A program made the translations under genes and the position numbers. Shown here one piece after another: positions 57,731-60,952 of a stretch of 60,952 nucleotides of DNA. The notes below the pieces were generated by a model. It was not told where the DNA came from, did not search any database, and saw only the letters and a program-made list of their open reading frames with translations. Location of the stretch: assembly GCA_964540135.1 (NCBI GenBank), contig CAZILK010000004.1:1-60952 (forward strand), written 5' to 3'. Each line of letters opens with the position of its first letter. Within the stretch, counting starts at the first letter, position 1. The DNA comes from CAZCAQ01 sp964540135 (lineage in GTDB: Bacteria > Patescibacteriota > WWE3 > UBA101185 > UBA10185).

Positions 57731-57749
57731 ATATTATGGTACATAATAT
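57731..57749. promoter_or_regulatory. Palindrome holding two divergent -10 boxes
   Basis: ATATTATG (57731-57738) and CATAATAT (57742-57749) are perfect inverted arms with GTA between. Each arm holds a TAATAT -10 box: on the minus strand 7 bases before the membrane-protein ATG, on the plus strand 9 bases before the MFS ATG. Each promoter's -35 region lies over the other's start, so simultaneous use is unlikely. Confidence 0.65.
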
Positions 57750-57758
57750 TTAGATCTT

Positions 57759-58994
57759 ATGTCAATAAAAAGCTTGCGACAACTTTATAAACCAGACTCA
57801 TTTAGGATCAGCGGTGTGTTTTACTTACTTACATTTTTTACCAACCTGTTCTTTTATGAGGGTATTTGGGTTTTCTACTGGACTAAATATATGTCCTACT
57901 CTATTCTCGGCTATGTTGGAGCAGTAGCTTTTATCTTTGGTCTACTTCTTGAAATACCGTCAGGGGTATTAGCGGATAGATTCGGTAGAAAAAGGACCGT
58001 TATTTTATCGCTATTTTTTCTTTTACTGAGTGGAACGTTAATTTCATTTGCGACTAATGCTTACCACCTGGTTATTGGCGTCTTTTTACTACAAGCTGGT
58101 TTTGCATTTCTGTCCGGATCCCTAGAGGCGTTAACATACGACAATCTGAAAGAAATTGGCAAAGAGGAAGAATTCGAAAAAGTTATAAGTAGGTCAGTTA
58201 GTGTGAGCATTCTAGCTGTATCGGTATCTATTCTGATAGGAGGGTATGTGTTCAAGTTTAACGATAGGCTTCCGTATTTGCTTTGGACTTTCTCTTCTGT
58301 TGCAGCTTTTATTGCAGGCATGTTTTTAAAAGATACCAAATCCTATATTATTACTGAGGACACAGATGGGTGGTTCACGCAGTTAGTAGCCGGTGCTTCT
58401 GCTCTGTTGACCAAGAGCAATATTTTTGTTGCTTTGAGTGTTTTTGCAAGCTTTGGAGTTTTTTACTTTTTTGATTGGGGTTTCTATAAGTCTGCTATTC
58501 TAATACATAACAATGTTTCAGCATTTAACCAGTCAGTTTCTTTTTCCTTAGGTAATTTTATAGCCGCGTTGTTTACAGCGTTGATGCTGCCGATTTTAAT
58601 TAGCCGATTTAATAAGCAAGCTGTTTTAATTTCTTTCATGTTAGCTATGAGTTGCTGTTTCTTCGTTTTAGGTATTCAGACACACAATTTTGCAATCATA
58701 CCTGTGCTGTTCATTATACTAATTGGAAACGCTTTCTATGCGCTTGCCTCAATTATTATTAACAACAATATCGAATCAGAACTAAGAGCTACTACGCTAT
58801 CGACTTTGACATTTACAGCAAAAGTGCTATTTATTATACTTTCAGCGTTCTCCGGTTTATTAATAGAAAACAATAAGATAGAGGCGTTATCCTACTTATT
58901 AGCATTGATTGTGTTATTGCCGATACCAGTCCTAATACTTTTCACGATTAGAACTAGAGGCATGAACAGGCGGGCTAGGAAGTCCGTTTCGTAA
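57759..58994 (+). CDS. MFS transporter
   Basis: A 411-residue major facilitator with 12 hydrophobic segments. The loop 2-3 signature is GVLADRFGRKRTVIL. Loop 8-9 lacks a clear copy. Similar proteins export drugs or small metabolites, but no substrate can be given. The basic end is RRARKSVS. It is divergent from the membrane protein at 56902 and overlaps the DUF2156 gene tail to tail by 20 bases. A leaderless mRNA is predicted. Confidence 0.88.
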   Translation: MSIKSLRQLYKPDSFRISGVFYLLTFFTNLFFYEGIWVFYWTKYMSYSILGYVGAVAFIFGLLLEIPSGVLADRFGRKRTVILSLFFLLLSGTLISFATNAYHLVIGVFLLQAGFAFLSGSLEALTYDNLKEIGKEEEFEKVISRSVSVSILAVSVSILIGGYVFKFNDRLPYLLWTFSSVAAFIAGMFLKDTKSYIITEDTDGWFTQLVAGASALLTKSNIFVALSVFASFGVFYFFDWGFYKSAILIHNNVSAFNQSVSFSLGNFIAALFTALMLPILISRFNKQAVLISFMLAMSCCFFVLGIQTHNFAIIPVLFIILIGNAFYALASIIINNNIESELRATTLSTLTFTAKVLFIILSAFSGLLIENNKIEALSYLLALIVLLPIPVLILFTIRTRGMNRRARKSVS

Positions 58995-59898
58995 TCTTGT
59001 ATTTTTTATAAACCTCATCAAATAATTTCGATTTGGTTAATCTTAGATTTTCAATCCCTAAATCGTATCCAATGTTTATCTTACGGATGCCTTCTTGGTG
59101 TAAATCATTCATCACGTTGTAAACTAAAGCCTCAAAGGCACCTTTAATTGCATTGTCAGCTATTAAGAAGTGCCCAAAAGCGAATTTCTTCTCGACCTTT
59201 TCATTCAATGAGAAACCAACAAGTTTATTATCTACTCTCATTGCAAGACCCTTAACGTTTTTAAACACCTCGTTCTTTGAGCGCAGTGTTTCTATGCAGT
59301 TAATAGAAGACCGTGCTTGAAATGATTTTATATTGTTATTGCGCTTGGCCCAGGAATAGAACAATTCTTCAATTTCTTGAAATATTCCTTTATCAGACAT
59401 GGCAAACTTTTCAACGGTGACGCCTTCGTTATATGTGTAAAACTTTCTTAGTAATCTTCTTGTATCTTCGAAGTTTTTGCCTTTAAGACTTAGGTATTTT
59501 CCAATCCCGACTACATAATCAATCTTATTTGTTTCTGTCGCTACCAGAAATCCCGAATTTCTAATTTTTTTAATTCGGCCTCTCAGAGTGTCTGCTTGAA
59601 TATTTGTGATTTCACCAAAATCTGTCACCAGGGTTTCTATAGTTTCTAAAACTTTTGTTTTTCCAAGAAAAGTTATGGTGTAACCATCAGTTAAAAAATT
59701 ATCCATCTCCAAAACTAAGTTATTGTTTAAACTGGAGATCAGGGTTGGGTTGCGTAAGGTGTTCCACGCATAGGCTTCTACGAAACTACATTCAACATAT
59801 GGCTTGAGTACTTTCGTAAAGTCCTCAAAAGCCTCTTTGTCTTTAATATTCAATTTTCGAAAGTTTGGGTATTCTGGAAACACCCCCCAATTGTACAT
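58975..59898 (-). CDS. DUF2156 (GNAT-like) protein
   Basis: A 307-residue soluble protein of the DUF2156 family, the GNAT-type C-terminal domain of phosphatidylglycerol lysyltransferase. Visible are YLSLKGKNFEDTRRLLRKFY, KGLAMRVDNKLVGFSLNE, and NIGYDLGIENLRLTKSKLF near the end. It has no membrane part, so lipid aminoacylation is uncertain; the acceptor is unknown. I used ATG 59898: TATCCT lies 6 bases before it and TTGACT 18 bases further up. An earlier TTG overlaps that -35 box. Confidence 0.78.
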   Translation of the reverse strand: MYNWGVFPEYPNFRKLNIKDKEAFEDFTKVLKPYVECSFVEAYAWNTLRNPTLISSLNNNLVLEMDNFLTDGYTITFLGKTKVLETIETLVTDFGEITNIQADTLRGRIKKIRNSGFLVATETNKIDYVVGIGKYLSLKGKNFEDTRRLLRKFYTYNEGVTVEKFAMSDKGIFQEIEELFYSWAKRNNNIKSFQARSSINCIETLRSKNEVFKNVKGLAMRVDNKLVGFSLNEKVEKKFAFGHFLIADNAIKGAFEALVYNVMNDLHQEGIRKINIGYDLGIENLRLTKSKLFDEVYKKYKITKRTS

Positions 59899-59904
59899 TA
59901 CTAT

Positions 59905-59934
59905 AGGATATGGAGTCAAATAAACACAAGTCAA
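59905..59934 (-). promoter_or_regulatory. Promoter of the DUF2156 gene
   Basis: On the minus strand TTGACT (59934-59929), 18 bases, TATCCT (59910-59905), 6 bases from the ATG at 59898. It predicts a leaderless mRNA. Confidence 0.6.
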
Positions 59935-59994
59935 TTATTAAGTAAATATCCTGCAATTACAATCGTTTGAGACTTTGTCAGAATTATTTTAACT

Positions 59995-60924
59995 TTGTTT
60001 AATACTGGAGAAAAGGTTGACTGCTTCGATGATTTTGTTATAAGTCATAGTGTGGTAAATGTTTTGTATCGGCTCCATAACCTTACATTCATAGCGCTAT
60101 TGTTTTTTTGGATAGCTATCTTGCTAGTTCAGGGGGGACATGCAGGCGACACTTGGATTGGAAACATCTTTACAGACATATTTATTGTTCAGATGGTATT
60201 TGCAATCAGTTCCGGGTTTATTGCTTTTAAAGAATGGGGAGGTAGTCAGAGTTATTTAGGTAAAGCTTTTTTTCTCCTTTCCGCATCACTTCTAATGCAA
60301 TTTCTAGGACACATGAGTTATACGTTAGGTTACAGAATTGCGAACTTGGACGCATATCCTGGAATAGGTGAGTCTTTCTTTATACTGTGTCTGCCGCCAA
60401 GTATCTCCGGAGCTTTCCTTTTATTTAAGAACGAAATAAGTGTCTTTTCTAAGAAGCTGTTAAGCGCGGAACGAGGATTTGCAGCTCTTATAATTATAGT
60501 TCATGTAATATGTAATATTTTAAATCTGGCCCTTTTTACAAATTACATTGTGCTATCAGAAGAGTACATCTTTATTAGATACTTTACAGAACTGGTTTAC
60601 CCAACCCTACAGGTTTTGATCATAAGCTTGTTGGTGTTATTTACCTTTAAGTCGCGATTCATGTATGACGGCGTGTTATCTAAACTGTTTGCCCTATTTA
60701 CCACTTCATTACTTCTCCGTTATGTGGCTGACTCTCTTTATTTATTTGATACCCATCACCTTAGTTGGTATCCTGCTGGGTTGGGAGACTTGATATACCT
60801 ACTTTCTTACTTTTTATCTGGACTCAGCCTTTTTAAATTAGTGTATATATTCAGAAGGACTGAGCCGAAGCTTAAGGTTGTGTTTTTTGATTCTGATAAT
60901 TACCCCTACCCAAATCATGTATAA
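59995..60924 (+). CDS. Multi-pass membrane protein, YPxIGD family (copy B)
   Basis: A 309-residue paralogue of the protein at 56902, with about eight hydrophobic segments. The shared positions are WGGSQS, QF...SY, AYPGIGESFF, and YVADSLY, WYPAGLGD, LSYFL at the end. It carries a 20-residue hydrophilic start and a polar tail with EPKLKVVFFDSDNYPYPNH. No ATG lies near the start of the frame; TTG 59995 is used, with a weak TATTTT 4 bases upstream, so the start is uncertain. The gene ends 28 bases before the window edge; these last bases show nothing. Confidence 0.7.
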   Translation: MFNTGEKVDCFDDFVISHSVVNVLYRLHNLTFIALLFFWIAILLVQGGHAGDTWIGNIFTDIFIVQMVFAISSGFIAFKEWGGSQSYLGKAFFLLSASLLMQFLGHMSYTLGYRIANLDAYPGIGESFFILCLPPSISGAFLLFKNEISVFSKKLLSAERGFAALIIIVHVICNILNLALFTNYIVLSEEYIFIRYFTELVYPTLQVLIISLLVLFTFKSRFMYDGVLSKLFALFTTSLLLRYVADSLYLFDTHHLSWYPAGLGDLIYLLSYFLSGLSLFKLVYIFRRTEPKLKVVFFDSDNYPYPNHV

Positions 60925-60952
60925 CAAGCTTATAATTTTTAGTAATGCAGAT

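Noticed and set aside
1..60952. UGA recoded as glycine, as in Gracilibacteria/SR1
   Set aside because: TGA ends map, secD, rpmC, rplD and the TasA-like gene at sensible places, and RF2 is present.
1..60952. CRISPR arrays, transposases, integrases, rRNA or tRNA genes
   Set aside because: No spaced direct repeats, no mobile-element proteins and no tRNA-like or rRNA sequence were recognised in the gaps between genes.

Overview
The window looks like a chromosomal segment of a Candidate Phyla Radiation (Patescibacteria) bacterium, most plausibly of the Microgenomates/Katanobacteria side, although the exact lineage cannot be fixed from sequence reading alone. Reasons: AT-rich DNA, very tight gene packing, a long ribosomal-protein cluster with no rpmD (L30) between rpsE and rplO, a shortened L3, an archaeal-type non-discriminating AspRS, and several small conserved membrane proteins of unknown function. 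TGA is used as a normal stop (for example map, secD and the TasA-like gene) and a complete RF2 is present, so the code is the standard one and the Gracilibacteria/SR1 UGA-glycine code is excluded.

Layout. 1-7336: the 3' end of serS, an orphan protein, a spermidine-synthase-like protein, uppP, secA, an HD phosphohydrolase, an HAD phosphatase and signal peptidase I. 7345-34240: the information-processing block, rpoB-rpoC-rpsL-rpsG-fusA-tuf-rpsJ, then the S10/spc/alpha clusters rplC to rpsI with secY, a YbaB-like gene, adk, map, infA, rpmJ, rpoA and rplQ embedded. Two genes lie outside the usual gene prediction size: rpmC (55 aa) and rpmJ (37 aa). 34230-43445: an XRE regulator and radC around a shared palindrome, a TasA/camelysin-like secreted protein, prfB, a DUF3048 protein, a winged-helix protein, secDF and recJ. 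43416-50639: a T-box riboswitch and aspS, a D-Ala-D-Ala carboxypeptidase, an unknown envelope protein, gltX, and a soluble PAS histidine kinase with its response regulator. 50697-55290: recA-recX-rny-ymdB-HU ending in a strong bidirectional terminator. 55294-60924: a second soluble histidine kinase with a small partner, then an accessory-looking set of alternating genes: two paralogous multi-pass membrane proteins flanking an MFS transporter and a DUF2156 acyltransferase-like protein.

Regulation is the most interesting part. (1) A compact T-box leader precedes aspS; its antiterminator bulge matches the GCCA end of tRNA-Asp/Asn. (2) A promoter plus a terminator/antiterminator pair sits between rpsJ and rplC, in the middle of the S10 operon. 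(3) Many genes start 6 to 11 nt after a -10 box, often an extended TGn -10, so they should make leaderless mRNAs, while operon-internal or leader-regulated genes (rpoC, tuf, aspS, rny, HU, TasA-like) keep a Shine-Dalgarno sequence. No rRNA, tRNA, CRISPR array, insertion sequence or prophage was seen. No gene-free stretch exceeds 300 bases; the longest gap, 235 bases before rny, is described as a leader.
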